Part shown: piece by piece, positions 44,971 to 64,000 of the stretch | How the letters are laid out: each line of letters opens with the position of its first letter | How positions within the stretch are numbered: the first letter of the stretch is position 1 | NCBI GenBank assembly: GCA_002007465.1 | Contig: LNAC01000030.1 | Span: forward strand, 7,651,615-7,715,614 | Direction: 5' to 3' | From: Ailurus styani | Taxonomy: Eukaryota > Chordata > Mammalia > Carnivora > Ailuridae | Length of the DNA stretch: 64,000 nt | Program-made: the position numbers and the translations under genes | Notes under the pieces: generated by a model | What the model was told of the DNA's origin: nothing | Database searches by the model: none | Seen by the model: the letters and a program-made list of their open reading frames with translations, nothing else

Positions 44971-47900
44971 CTTAAATAAAAGAAGGATGTTTGTCAGTTT
45001 GGTTTTCTTTATTCTTCTCTGTGGTATACAGGATTTTGTTAGTTGAACTGGATGTAGCAGCTTACTGGGCCAAATTTTCAAGAGAATAGTACAATAGTTC
45101 CCAGGTCTTTTCCCTGGGTTGTAAACTTAACAGCTCATACTCTATGTAGCACCTTTCCTTTCTCACTGAAGCATTATCTGTCATTTTTCTTCTTGCTTAC
45201 TTGGCTTCAAAACAAAACAAAACAAAATGCAGAGATCTTAAGTAAAAGAGAGGTGAAGTGTCAGTCCTCACTTGAGTCTTCATATGATCTACTCTAACAC
45301 TGACAACAGTGCCAGACACAGATAGATAAGATACTCCATAGTTGTGAACTATGTAGCCCAAAATTAAAGCACTGTAAGGATCCTCATCAAATATGAATAG
45401 GATCCTAACTATCACGGGTTCAACTATAATTTAGTCCTTTTGAAGCTGTTAGGTATGTCACTTTAGAAGTAACATATAAAGTTCAAGGAAATAGAGTGAG
45501 TCATATTAAGTGACATAAATAAAAAATAAAAATGAAATCATCAGGCCTTCTGTTTCTACATAAAGACTGAGAACAATTTCAATGGGCTATCTCCTCTATC
45601 TACTTTCCACAAATTACAGTCCATTAAAAAAAAAAATCAGTAAGGAGCAGGCCTGGGCTCAAATCTTAGATCTGCCTTTTTTATAGCCTTTTCTTTGTGT
45701 CTCAATTTCCTCATCTGTGATATGGAGTAAACCAAAGTATCTCTCTCCTAGGGTTTTGTGAAAAGTAAATGAGTTAACACATCAAGTTTTAGGACTGTGT
45801 CTGGCACATAATAAATACTAAGTATCAGTTATAATTGTTGTCATTATAAAGTAGCTAGAATTCAAACCATAAAATATCTAAACCAATTCCCCAAAGTGGC
45901 TATCACTTAATATATTAAATTGCTCACTGATATTCAATGCAAAAGTATTTCAAATCAAGCCATAAATATAAGGCCCAATGCATCTTGTTTAGGACGGGAA
46001 GAACAGAATTACTGGTCCATCCAATAATGAAAATATAAATTTACAATTAGCGGACTCAAATTTCATTTTAATACTTATCTTAATTCTACCAGTAATTTCT
46101 ATGTTATTTAACCCCAAGGGGCTTAATAAGCAATCATGAAACAACTCTGACATCACATAAGGAATTTTTTAGTATATAAAAGATGTACCTTTCTGGCAAG
46201 TTCTATCATTTCCAAAGGAAAGTTAGTTGTGCCTAGTGCAACACTGATTAAAAATAGTCCTAAATCTACAAAGAATTGTTTCCATTGTTATTTTAGAATC
46301 TCATCCAAAACTATAATAATTCCAGTTAATCATTATTTCCTTCATTTTGTTTTTATTATAGCATGTTTGCTTAATTTACAGCAAGCAGAAAATAAGCTGG
46401 GTCTTGTTTTGATCCAAACATTGATGTTTTAAAGGTTGTACACAATATTTGTTAAAAAGAACATATAAAAATACCTTTTTAGAAGCTTCTATAAGAAAGA
46501 AAATACAAAGTTTAACCCCACAACTTTCCTCTTTGCTAGAACTGCAAACTACTGCTACAGTTTTAAATAGACTTTTTGTTGTTTAAACTATACATCCAGG
46601 AAAATCTAAAAAATTAAAGAAACGTGCATATAAATGATTGCATAGCAGAACATGAACATTAACTGCAAACAGTAAAGAAATGAAAGTTAGAAATACTATC
46701 AAATATACAAAGGTTCTAGAATCAATCCTTTAAACACATTCCACAAACAGTATTTAAAAACCATCTTTTGTTCTTTACAGGCAAGGCCTATATTACTAAA
46801 ACCAAAATTGGAAAAAAGTAATCCTCTAAAAGGAATCAGTTCCCCCACAATATTCTTACTTATACCTGCAAGCAAGCAATCTAAAATTTTTAAAGATGCT
46901 AGCTTTTATTCTGAAATGAGATTGGACAAGTCCCTTTTATTGTCCCCCCATACGATCTCTCAGAGAAATGTGAGAAATTATAAATGGTTAGGGTCTTGTT
47001 TTTTTAGTCAGGTACTGCCAGGTACTACATTGATAATCAATCAAACTCAGAGATGTGACTCTTAATTCTTTTTCCAAAATATTTTAAATTTCATGGCACC
47101 ACAGAATCACCTAGAATGGGAGTGTTGTCTTTCAACTTGCCTCACATGAAATAAGCTGAGGTGTGAAAACCAAGCCTCCTTCATAAAGTGGTAGGCAAAT
47201 TTTGATACAAATGCACAAACCAAGTGCTATAAGCATCAAAATTCAGTTCTTTTACACTATGCATATACATAAACAAAATCTACTTTGAAACAATTTATTT
47301 GCTGCTTTTTAACGGCAGTAAGAAAACTAAGCAGTATGACAAACAATGCTCCTTAAAATTGCGAGTAACTATTTGAGAGCATTTTTTTCCCTTAAAATTA
47401 TTTCTGCCATCATTGACCTGCTCAAATTTTAAGGTGAGTTCTTCTGATGTTTATATGTTCCAAATCTTCACAGAAACCAGAAAAAAAGCAGTGAAGGCTC
47501 CATGTTTCAGTCAAAAACTCAATCTTCCCCCAAATGCTACTTAACCCAGTTGGCATCATTCCCCAAGACAGTGGGGTTAACAAAAGAACTAGTTCACGCT
47601 CTGTCATAAATTAACTATTATCACGGGCCTAGACATCTTAACAAGACAAAAAGGTCCACCCTGAACCTAAATGTGTCTGATCAGTCAGTGTTGTATTTAT
47701 TGTGGCTACAACTTCACTTTTGTATCATTCTTATTAGCAAGCTACATTTCTAGGTTAACAGTTCTACCAAATATGGATATGAAAGTTTATTTTTAATAAG
47801 ACAATGTTGCAAATTATGGTCAACCAACATCTTTTCACCAATACTTCAAGCATAAAAAATGAGAATCTTTACAAAAATATACAGAGACACCACAAATTGG

Positions 47901-48106
47901 TAGCTGCCCGTAACATTAAACAAACTGGACTCTTAAGAGTGGCTTCTCAACAGCATATCATTTTAATTATAACCATTTGCCTGGTACAGGGAAAACTGAC
48001 AAGTGTTTTTTAAGCATCATTGCAACATTGTATTCCTGATAATTTAAGTAAACCAAACTATGAGTAAATGAATGATACATGCCTAAAAATATCAAGGTTT
48101 ATACTA
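44971..48106 (-). other. SRSF10: SRSF10 long-isoform 3' UTR / alternative intron
   Basis: Downstream of the 262-aa stop this sequence is 3' UTR for long-isoform transcripts, and intron for the short isoform. Early AATAAA signals on the minus strand lie at 47786-47791 and 47696-47701. A forward MIR lies at about 45645-45840 and a short CAAAA run at 45213-45228. Confidence 0.55.
45645..45840 (+). repeat. MIR (forward)
   Basis: 'gggctcaaatcttagatctg', 'caatttcctcatctgtgata' and 'gtgtctggcacataataaat' define a near-complete MIR antisense to SRSF10. Confidence 0.82.
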
Positions 48107-55756
<7,650 letters not shown>

Positions 55757-56059
55757 GACGGCGACGTGAGTCTCGTTCGGCAGGGGCTCTAACGGGCTCA
55801 GTAAACCGTCCGCGGATGCGGCGGCGGATCCTCAGACGCTCTCAGCCAGAGGACTCCGCTACGAAACGGCCTCTTCTCGCGAGACTTCGCTCCCGCCTCC
55901 ACCCCCTCCTAGCTGGGCTCAACGCCGGGACCGGCAACGGTTCTTTCCCGCGAGATCGCCGGGCGTGCGCCTGCGCAGGCGGGCGGTGGGGGGGCTACGG
56001 GCCACAGCCTCGTTCTCATTCATTGGCTTTCTGCGCGGCCTCTTCCCCTCCCCCCAAGC

Positions 56060-56890
56060 CCGCTCTTTCTTTCTTTAGAGCTTTCTTTTCCCGCCCTTTT
56101 CTGCCTTGCCCGGGTTTTCTCCTTGCTCCCCCTCCAAGGCAGGAAGCAGACGTTTTAACCGCTACGCCAAACTTTACAGTTGTTGCTAACCAGAGTTTTA
56201 AACATGAGAGACCGCCATACGATTTCCTGTCTCGTCCAAGTGAGGCCCTGGCTTTTATTAGATCGCTGACCAGCAAGGGAAGAATTTACAGCCTCTCCCT
56301 TGTGTCCTTGCCAAGGGGTGGGCCTGCTTCCCCTGGGCTTTCTGCACCTCGTGGGAGCACTCCCTGAGGATCTGTGCCGGGGCTGCCCGCGCTCACACCC
56401 TCCTCGGTCATTTTCTACACCTGCCCGTCCTCCTTCCTCCTGATTCAAGGCCGCTCTCAATCTTTTGATTGGAATCCAGACCTCACATCTTAGTCTCCAT
56501 AATCATCCACAGCTATTCTTGGTTGCTAACGGCCTGTGTTGCAAATGGTCCTTCCAACGTTTTGGTCTCAGAGCATCTTAACGCCCTTACAAATTATAGA
56601 AGATGCCAAAGAGTTCGGCTTATGTGGGTTACAGCTGTTAATAGTTACTGAACTAGAATTTAAAATGGACAAAGTTTTAGGTCGTAATAACACACAAGCA
56701 CCATTCCACTATCCTTCAACACGCATCATGTAGCCTCTGGAAAGCTCCACTCTATATTTGTGAGAGACTGCGCGTGAAAAAGGCAAATAATGTTTACTAA
56801 AGTTTTGACCCTTGGAAGGGTCCTAGGGACCCTTACCATACCGCAGATTAAGAATCATTCCCTGCTCTATCAGATTCAACTTGTGGAGAT
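56060..56890. other. Sequence upstream of SRSF10, nothing recognised
   Basis: GC content falls off quickly after the CpG island. No exon or known repeat is supported. Confidence 0.45.
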
Positions 56891-56894
56891 GAAG

Positions 56895-57215
56895 GATCAC
56901 CTAATAAAAGGCCTCTGGCCTGTAGCACAATGCCAAACAGATAGCAGGGACTCAAGTACTGTTTAATTAAATGAGCTTTTATTTTACAAAGGGCCGTAAA
57001 AGCATTATTTTTGCATCAATCGGCATCCAAAGGAATTACATGACTTGACATGGGTGTTGATGGTCTGTTGTGCTCTGTAGCAAAGCTGTAGTTTTCCTAT
57101 GTTTATGTTTTCCAAGGAGCTTTGGACACAATTTATGAAAAGATTTATTGATTACCCATTATGTGTCAGACATTGTGCTAGATGCTGGAAATTCAGTGAT
57201 GAAAAGCATGGAACT
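56895..57215. repeat. L2-type fragments
   Basis: 'ctgtagcacaatgccaaaca' (56.92 kb, forward) and 'attacccattatgtgtcaga' (57.15 kb, reverse) resemble L2 3' ends. Confidence 0.5.
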
Positions 57216-57219
57216 TAGG

Positions 57220-58830
57220 TTTTCATAGAAAAACAAGCAAATAACAACTGAAGTAATTGCAGATTTGTGATATGAGACAGTAATGTAAAAGTTAAAAAAA
57301 ATTTTTTTTTTTAAACAGAAAGTTGTGTTGGTTGGATGGGAGGGACTTGTTGAGCACTCCCCCCTCTTGAGTAAAGACATTTTTTAGTGGCTGGAAAACA
57401 GCCTTCTGTTGATTACCTTAAGAGATGGAGAGAGGAAATTTACACAGGTGGTACTCCAGCCACTCAGTTTAGTATGTGTAAAGGTTTATAAATAGAGTCT
57501 GCCCTCCAACTGTTAATAGGATTGGTGACATAATCTCTGGGGCCCAGGGCAAAATGAAAAATTATGAAGATGGTAGTAGCTAAGCACTAAGCCAAGGGTA
57601 GGATTGTTTGGAGTGTGGTGCCCCCCCCCCGAAACCAGCACAGGTGGCATGCCCATGAAGTCTGTTCTAAATGTTGGCAATTACTGTTATTATTCATAAT
57701 GATTGAGAAAAAAAAGAACAAGTGAGGCACAAATATTTACTAACTGGAATTGCTTTCTGCTTCACATACCAAATGCCCCTTTAATCTTTTGTGCTTTAGG
57801 ATCCCAGAGCCTTGAAAAAGATGATATTGGGAAAAATAGAAACAGCGACCATCTTTTAGCCAGCTGCAGCTTGGGTTGGGCGGTTTACCAAACTATAGAT
57901 GTGCTGCAGGTGGGCGAGAAGAAAGCTACACCCAGGAACTGTGGAAGCACAGTACTCCCTCATCAAAGTGCTGCTCAGAGTGGTTAAGAGAGTTACATTT
58001 CACTCTGAGCACAATACCAGGGCTGGTAATTTTTCCCAAGGCCAAAGGTTAATCTCTGAGAACCTTCTGTTGGTACTGCACCTCTTCTTAAAGAAGTTAT
58101 GTTTCACTGGCATTTATGTCAGAAAACCACTTTCCTTGGATAGTATTCTCAGAACCACGGAAAGACCAAAATGTGAAATATACAACTATGAATGTCCTTG
58201 ATCCTGAAACAGCTTTTTTTTTTTTTTAATTTATGTGCCGTAGCACAGATATTGTGCCTGAGTGAGCTGTTCTACTTGCTAGAGGGAGACTCACTGGTGC
58301 AAATTCTGTGCATTAAAACCTTGGACTTTTGAGCCTGTCTCTGTAAGTAGAACCAAAACCTTGAGCCATATATCAAAATATCAAGATTAATTTTTCTGGT
58401 ACGACCGTTTAATTCAGGCAGTTGTCTCAGACAGTGCTCAGCACTGTGTCTCTGTCTTCATGGGCAAACAATCAATTAGGAGCATGCTTTTTAAATTTAT
58501 TTAATAAGACATGCCTGATGGTTCCTATAAGGCTTTTCACTAATGAGTAGGCAACAGGCGAAGTTCCCTGGACTGAGGAGGACTTAGCTTAGACATTCCT
58601 TACTTGTCAGCTGGAAATTTTGCAGCACCAGCATAATATACACATTATCAATTTACTCGTGTTCAAGATTCTTTTAACCTCTGGCTCTCACTATTCTTGC
58701 TCTGTGGGTAAATTCACTGCGAATGCACACATGTGTTCATTATATTCCTTAGATCTATTAGCACATAGATTTGCTTAAGGTAAAATCACTTGTTTTATCT
58801 TGGCCTCATTTTAATGTCTTAAAATAACAT
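57220..58830. other. AT-rich intergenic sequence, nothing recognised
   Basis: ORFs at 57703-57987 and 57899-58201 overlap in different frames and have no family match I can name. Confidence 0.4.
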
Positions 58831-59081
58831 TTCCTTAGTTATAAATGTCCAGTGTTTATTTTTTAAATTTTGGAAATAAAACTATAAAGAAAACAAATAT
58901 CACCTGTGATCCTACCACTCAGAACTAATTACTATTAAATGTTTATGCATTTCTCTGCATTTATGTAATTGTTAAAATTGGAGTTATACTGTATATACAG
59001 TTTTATAATGTGCTTCTTTCCCACCAAATATTTTATAAAGAATATCTTTCCTGGCCATTAAATAGTTTTAATAAATATAGA

Positions 59082-59180
59082 TTTTTTTTAAAAAGATTTA
59101 TTTGAGAGAGAGAGCAAGCGGGAGGAGGGGTGGTGGAGGGAGAGGGAGAGGGAGAGAATCTCAAGGAGACTCTGCACTGA
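59082..59180 (-). mobile_element. Partial CAN-SINE (reverse)
   Basis: 'aaaaagatttatttgagaga', a G/A-rich tract and 'ctcaaggagactctgcactg', then the match is lost; the head is absent. Confidence 0.8.
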
Positions 59181-59317
59181 GTATCACTGAGTGTTACCGA
59201 GCTATACTTAGACACTGTTTGAAACACACAAAGTAAGCAAACACAATCAACTTGATGGGCCATGGGATGCCAGACATTTGGTCAAACATTATTCTAGGTG
59301 TGTCTGTGAAGGTGTTT

Positions 59318-59512
59318 GTTTTTTTTTTTTAAGATTTTATTTATTTATTTAACAGATAGAGATCAGAAGTAGGCAGAGAGACAGGCAGAGAGAGAGGAGG
59401 AAGCAGGCTCCCTGCCGAGCAGGGAGCCCGACAGGGGCCTCGATCCCAGGACCCTGAGATCATGACCTGAGCCAAAGGCAGAGGCTTTAACCCACTGAGC
59501 CACCCGGGCGCC
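59318..59512 (-). mobile_element. CAN-SINE (reverse) with perfect duplication
   Basis: Ends 'gagccacccgggcgcc'. The duplication 'ctgtgaaggtgttt' lies at 59304-59317 and 59513-59526. Confidence 0.96.
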
Positions 59513-59814
59513 CTGTGAAGGTGTTTTTGGATGATCTCACCCAACATTTGAATTAGTAGACTGAGTAAAGCAGATCATTCTCCCTAATGTGGGTCGGCTT
59601 TCATCCACTCAATGGAAAACTGAAATAGAACAAAAAGTTGGATAAGAGGGAATTTTGCCTGTCTGTCTGATTGAGCTAGGACATTGGTCTTCCTCCACTC
59701 TTAGATTGGAACTTACACCATTGGCTCTCCTAGGTCTCCAGTTTACTAACTGCAGATTTTGAAACTTCTCAGCCTCGACAATCAGGTGAGTCAATTCTTT
59801 ATAATCTCTTTATA

Positions 59815-59850
59815 TGAATGAATAAATGAATGAATGAATAAATACACGTA
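59815..59850. repeat. (GAAT)n-type short tandem
   Basis: Interspersed TGAA/TAAA units, 'gaatgaataaatgaatgaat'. Confidence 0.8.
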
Positions 59851-59904
59851 CACTCGTCCTATTAGTTCTATTTCTCTGGAGTACCCTGACTAACATGCAT
59901 GGCT

Positions 59905-60065
59905 GTATTCTAACTTGCTTATCCATTCACCTGTTGCTGGACATTTGGGTTGTTTCTGGTTTTGGGATGAAACTTCCATGAACAATTGTGCACAAGTCTT
60001 TTTTTGGATATATGTTTTCAGTTCTCATGAGTAAATATCTAGAAAGACAATTGCTAGGTTATATG
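59905..60065 (-). mobile_element. Old L1 fragment (antisense)
   Basis: 'cttatccattcacctgttgc', 'tgaacaattgtgcacaagtc' and 'aagacaattgctaggttata' match the reverse L1 3' region in degraded form. Confidence 0.65.
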
Positions 60066-60069
60066 TTAT

Positions 60070-61116
60070 GTCCTCCAGGAAACAGATACAAAGATAGCGT
60101 GAGAAATGCAAGATTTCTTGGGGCAAATGCCTCTGAAATGGGAAAGGGAGCTGGAAAGGGCAGGGAAGGTCTTCAGGCCAGATCTCACCCTGTGAAAAGA
60201 AAGGGGAAGGGAAGAGAGATGGCTAGGAAGAAACTCATACTGCAATACAGCTCAGAAAAAGTTTTACCATCACCCATTGAGGAGTCCTTTGTTGGATAGA
60301 AGTGGCCAGGCCCTAGGATCCCTACTGTGCTCAGTCTTTGGTTGGGTCTGCCTAGGAAGAGCACAGCCTCAGATCAAACATTGCAGTGGATCCTGAAGGC
60401 ACTGTGGCTGAGACTGCTAGTTAATTACACCCTTTGGGTAGGATCACCCCTGGTGGAAGATCTGGGTGGCACCCTTCCGTGGTGGCCAAGTTCAAGCCTT
60501 ATGCAGATCTCCTTCTCTGTACGTTACTGAGTAGCAGCTCCTTCAGAGGTCTCAGGGGTATTTCCTACTAAGGGGAAAACTTAGAAGAGGGAGGCTCTTG
60601 GGATGAACCAGGGCCCCTGTAGCCACAGCTGGTACTCATCCTCTCCCTCCTCCTCTATCCTCATCCTCACTAGCGCTTCTTCAAAACCTGATGGCTTACC
60701 CACTGGTGGGTCCTTCTCAGGCCAGGGTTATAGCACTTGCCCCTTCACAGTACAACTGTCCAGGGATATCTAACTGGATCATCTGGCTGCCAGACATATT
60801 CTTCCCGACCCCCATGGTGGAACAATAATCCTACCTCTTCCTACTGATAGGGTTGATTGTGACCAACGGTAAGGAATCATGTCAGGGGTCAGCTTTGATT
60901 TTTGTACCTGGCAGGTTGGCAGCAGCTAAATCAGCCTTGGGAAGTGGGAATCTGTGCCAGGGATCAGAAATCATAGCACCTTGGGCCAAATTGGGCTTGC
61001 AGCCTGCTTTTATGTGACCTGCATACTAAGAATGGGTTTTACATTTTTTAAGTGGCTGAAAAAAAATCAAAAGAAGATTAGCATTTATTTACTCGTTTAT
61101 TCCCTGACTCCCTAGG
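60070..61116. other. Unique intergenic sequence, nothing recognised
   Basis: No supported gene or repeat. Confidence 0.4.
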
Positions 61117-61133
61117 CCAAATGTCAGTTTCTT

Positions 61134-61347
61134 TTCTTTTTTCTTTTCTTTTTTTAAATAAAGGTTTTATTTATTTGACCAAGAGAGACACAGCGAGAGA
61201 GGGGACACAAGTGGGGGGAGTGGGAGAGGGAGAAGCAGGCTTCTCGCCAAGCAGGGAGCCCATTGCAGGGCTCCATGTGGGGCTCGATCCCAGGATCAGG
61301 ACCTGAGCCGAAGGCAGACGCTTAACGACTGAGCCACCCAGGCGCCC
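61134..61347 (-). mobile_element. CAN-SINE (reverse) with perfect duplication
   Basis: Ends 'gagccacccaggcgcc'. The exact 17-base duplication 'ccaaatgtcagtttctt' lies at 61117-61133 and 61348-61364. Confidence 0.97.
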
Positions 61348-61419
61348 CCAAATGTCAGTTTCTTAAAAGCAGGGACTTTCTTTCATTCATGCCAGGACTT
61401 GCACTGCAAAACTGTGGAC

Positions 61420-62070
61420 TAAAATTTTTATCGATGGAATCCTTGTGCATGGCTGATGGGAATGTAAAATGGTGCAGCCACTGTGGAAAACAGTATGGAA
61501 ATTTCTCAGTAAATTAAACATAGAATTATCATATGACCCAGTAATTCCACTCCTGGGTATATACCCCAAAGCACTGAAAACAGGTGTTCAACCAAAAACT
61601 TGGACATGAATGTTCATAGCAGCCCTATTCCCAGTACTCCAAAGTGGAAACAACCCAATATCCATCAACTGATGAATGGATAAATAAAATATGGTATATT
61701 CATACAGTGGATAGTATTCAGCCATAAAAAGAAGTGTACCAATCCATGATTGGTGAACCTTGAAAACATGATGCTAATGGAAAGAAGCCAGACACAGAAG
61801 ACCACATGTTGTATGGTTCCATTTACATGAAATATCCAGAATAGGTAAATCTATACATAAAGAAGACAGTGGTTACCAGGGGATGGGGAAGGCGAAATGG
61901 GGAATGATTACTCAACAGGTCCAAGATTTTGGGGGGTGATAAAAATATTCTGGAACTGAATAGTGGTGATGGTTGCACATTGTCAATGTGCTAAATGTTA
62001 CTGGATTGTACACTTTAAAATGGTTAAAATGATAAATTGTTATATTATGTATATTTTACCATAATGAAAA
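61420..62070 (+). mobile_element. Older L1 fragment (sense)
   Basis: 'ggctgatgggaatgtaaaat', 'gacccagtaattccactcct' and 'gtacactttaaaatggttaa' mark an L1 3' end of an older family than the 17-kb and 35-kb copies. It ends in 'accataatgaaaaaa'. Confidence 0.85.
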
Positions 62071-62079
62071 AAGAGAGTA

Positions 62080-62720
62080 TAAAGATAGAAAAAATTTAAT
62101 CCATTACTGAATGCTGGACACTTGTGTTTTTCCAAATTTTCATTATTAAAACTCACCCTGAGAGGAACATCCTTGTATATACAAAGGATAATACAAATAT
62201 TGTATTGTATATTGTACAATATTTTTTACAAATGTACAAAGTGTTCTGTACATTTTGGTTAGGACACATTCCTAAGTGTTGAACTGGTGAGTCAAAGAAT
62301 ATGAATTTTAAGGAGTTAATATATTTGATCAAGATACCCTTCGGAAAACTTGTACCAGTTCGCCTTCCTTATTCATTCAATAAACATACAGTGAATATTT
62401 GTGGGGTTTATATTCTGTGCCACGGGGACAAACTGAAGAATGAACCATAGTCTCAGGGGTTTGAAATCTAACTGGGTAATGCAATCATGTAAACAGCCAG
62501 TAACCAGAAGGCATAATAGATGTAAATTTAGGGTGACATGGAAGCGTGAGCAGGAGAACTTAATTCAGTCTTGGTTGGGAAGGGAGGTGATATTTGGGAG
62601 AAGTTTTCTCAGCCTGGGCCAGTCACCCCTCCCAGTTCTGGATAGAACCTTAAAAAGGAAGTTGCCATTTTTATAAATGAAAACTTTTAGTTCTTTTTTT
62701 TAACATTAAAAAAAAAGTTG
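62080..62720. other. Intergenic sequence with possible L2 (reverse)
   Basis: 'ttattcattcaataaacata' at 62.37 kb resembles a reverse L2 tip. Nothing else is recognised. Confidence 0.4.
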
Positions 62721-62723
62721 AAT

Positions 62724-62909
62724 GGGGCCCTGGGTGGCTCAGTCAGTTAAGTGTCTGTCTTTGGCTCAGGTCGTGATCCCAGGGTTCTGGAATCGAGCTC
62801 TGCCCTACATCAGGCTCCCTGCTCAGCGGGGAGTCTACTTCTCCCTCTCCCTCTGCCCCTCCCCACCACTTGTGCTCTCTCTCTCTCTCTCAAATACATA
62901 AACATCTTT
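62724..62909 (+). mobile_element. CAN-SINE
   Basis: 'ggggccctgggtggctcagt' head and 'caaatacataaacatcttta' tail. Another SINE is inserted directly after its tail. Confidence 0.94.
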
Positions 62910-62924
62910 AAAAAGTTTATTTAC

Positions 62925-63126
62925 GGGCGCCTGGGTGGCTCAGTGGGTTAAAGCCTCTGCCTTCGGCTCAGGTCATGATCTCAGGGTCCTGGGATCGAGG
63001 CCCACATCGGGCTCTCTGCTCAGCAGGGAGCCTGCTTCCTCCTCTCTCTCTGCCTGTCTCTCTGCCTACTTGTGATCTGATCTCTCTCTCTCTCTGTGTC
63101 AAATAAATAAATAAAATCTTTAAAAA
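62925..63126 (+). mobile_element. Young CAN-SINE, mustelid-like subtype
   Basis: 'gggcgcctgggtggctcagt' then 'gggttaaagcctctgccttc'. The exact 15-base duplication 'aaaaagtttatttac' lies at 62910-62924 and 63127-63141. Confidence 0.97.
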
Positions 63127-63131
63127 AAAAA

Positions 63132-63237
63132 GTTTATTTACTTATTTAAATAATCTCTACACCCAATGTGGGGCTTGAACTAACAGGCCTGAGATCAAGA
63201 TTAGCATGCTCTTCCCACTGAGCCAGCCAAGTGTCCC
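63132..63237 (-). mobile_element. Old CAN-SINE-related fragment (reverse)
   Basis: 'cccaatgtggggcttgaact' and 'cccactgagccagccaagtg' match the older form seen at 27016-27120. Confidence 0.8.
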
Positions 63238-63271
63238 CAAACTTTTACTTCTTAAAACCATGTTTATTTGA

Positions 63272-63490
63272 GGGGTGCCTGGGGGGGCTCAGTCGGTTAA
63301 GCATCTGACTGGCGATTTAGGCTCAGATCATGATCCCACATGGGGCCTTGCATCTGGCTGGAACTCAGCAAAGAATCTGCTTGAAATTTTCTCCTTCTGC
63401 TCCTCCCTTCACTCATACTTGCACTCACGTGGGCATCTCTCTCTCTCTCTCTCTCTGCCTAAAATAAATAAATAAATCTTTTTAAAAAAA
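63272..63490 (+). mobile_element. CAN-SINE, diverged
   Basis: 'ggggtgcctgggggggctca' head and 'aaaataaataaataaatctt' tail. 'tttatttga' on both sides may be the duplication. Confidence 0.9.
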
Positions 63491-63608
63491 CATTTATTTG
63501 ATTGCTAGAGAAGATGGTTTTTCTCATATTTATTGATCATTTGTATTTCTTCTTTGGCCATTTCCTTATTGGGATGTAAAGGTTTTTTTCTTAGTATTTT
63601 GAGGGGTT

Positions 63609-63843
63609 CTTTTTTNGTGGGGGTTTTTTTTTTTTTTTTTTTTTTTTTAGGATTTTATTTATTTATTTGACAGAGAGAGAGAGAGAGAGAGAGAGCGAGC
63701 ATGCAAGTAGGGAGAATAGCAGGCAGAGGGAGAGGGAGAAACAGGCCCCTCACTGAGCAGGGAGCCTGATTCGGGGCTTGATCCTGGGATCAAGACCTGA
63801 GCCAAAGGCAGATGCTTAACTGACTGAGCCACCCAGGCACCCC
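63609..63843 (-). mobile_element. CAN-SINE (reverse)
   Basis: Long T-run, (GA)n, and 'ctgagccacccaggcacccc'. 'tgaggggtt' at 63600-63608 and 63844-63852 may be the duplication. One undetermined base (N) is at 63616. Confidence 0.93.
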
Positions 63844-63964
63844 TGAGGGGTTTTTATTGTAAGGATGCCTCTATTCCAGTTTTTAATGGCAAATATATTC
63901 AGCTAGTTTGTATTTTGCTTTCAAATCTCATGCATGGTGGTTTTTATTTATTTATTTATTTTTA

Positions 63965-64000
63965 TTTTTTAAAGATTTTCTTTATTTATTTGACAGAGAG
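63965..64000 (-). mobile_element. CAN-SINE (reverse), cut by window end
   Basis: 'aaagattttctttatttatt' and 'tgacagagag' are the tail side of another reverse CAN-SINE. Confidence 0.85.

Noticed and set aside
56060..64000. Possible exons of MYOM3, expected to the right by synteny
   Set aside because: No immunoglobulin or fibronectin-type exon was recognised; the gene probably lies further away.

Overview
This is a 64 kb piece of mammalian nuclear DNA. It carries many copies of the carnivore tRNA-derived SINE (CAN-SINE/SINEC), with a 'GGCGCCTGGGTGGCTCAG' head, a CT-rich middle and an AAATAAA-type tail. The young copies carry 'GTGGGTTAAAGCCTCTGCCTTCGG' rather than the canid form. I infer a caniform carnivore outside the dogs, most likely a mustelid (weasel, otter or badger type). 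The species itself cannot be fixed from this window.

Two protein genes are recognised, arranged tail to tail. PNRC2 (+ strand, about 37.7-41.4 kb) starts in a CpG island interrupted by a 943-base assembly gap. It has two 5' exons and an intronless 139-codon reading frame. SRSF10 (- strand, about 42.7-55.9 kb) starts in a second CpG island. All six coding exons of the 262-aa isoform join in frame, as does an alternative last exon that gives the 183-aa isoform. The order PNRC2-SRSF10 matches human chromosome 1p36.11 as I remember it. Both genes act on RNA: PNRC2 links UPF1 to the DCP1A decapping machinery (and was first named as a nuclear-receptor coactivator), while SRSF10 is an SR-family splicing regulator.

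The most interesting part is SRSF10 intron 2. It is an AT-AC (U12-type, minor-spliceosome) intron with a textbook donor, branch site and acceptor. Inside it I see a competing ordinary GT donor 26 nt downstream of the minor donor, a strong U2-type 3' splice site, a purine-rich stretch and an AATAAA signal. Together these look like the autoregulatory exon through which SRSF10 is reported to limit its own expression. PNRC2 carries a 56-codon upstream ORF that exists only after splicing; its stop codon lies just past the exon 2-3 junction, 14 nt before the main ATG.

The left 36 kb and the right 8 kb hold no gene I can support. They are intergenic sequence filled with about 28 CAN-SINEs, several 5'-truncated L1s, older MIR, L2 and MER5-like fragments, and simple repeats. 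Many SINEs keep clear target-site duplications, so insertion order can be read. From about 34.6 to 54.7 kb, across both genes, there is no CAN-SINE, and L1 is absent after 35.7 kb. No prokaryotic, viral, CRISPR or transposon-encoded system is present. The six-frame ORFs outside the two genes are short and have no supported function.
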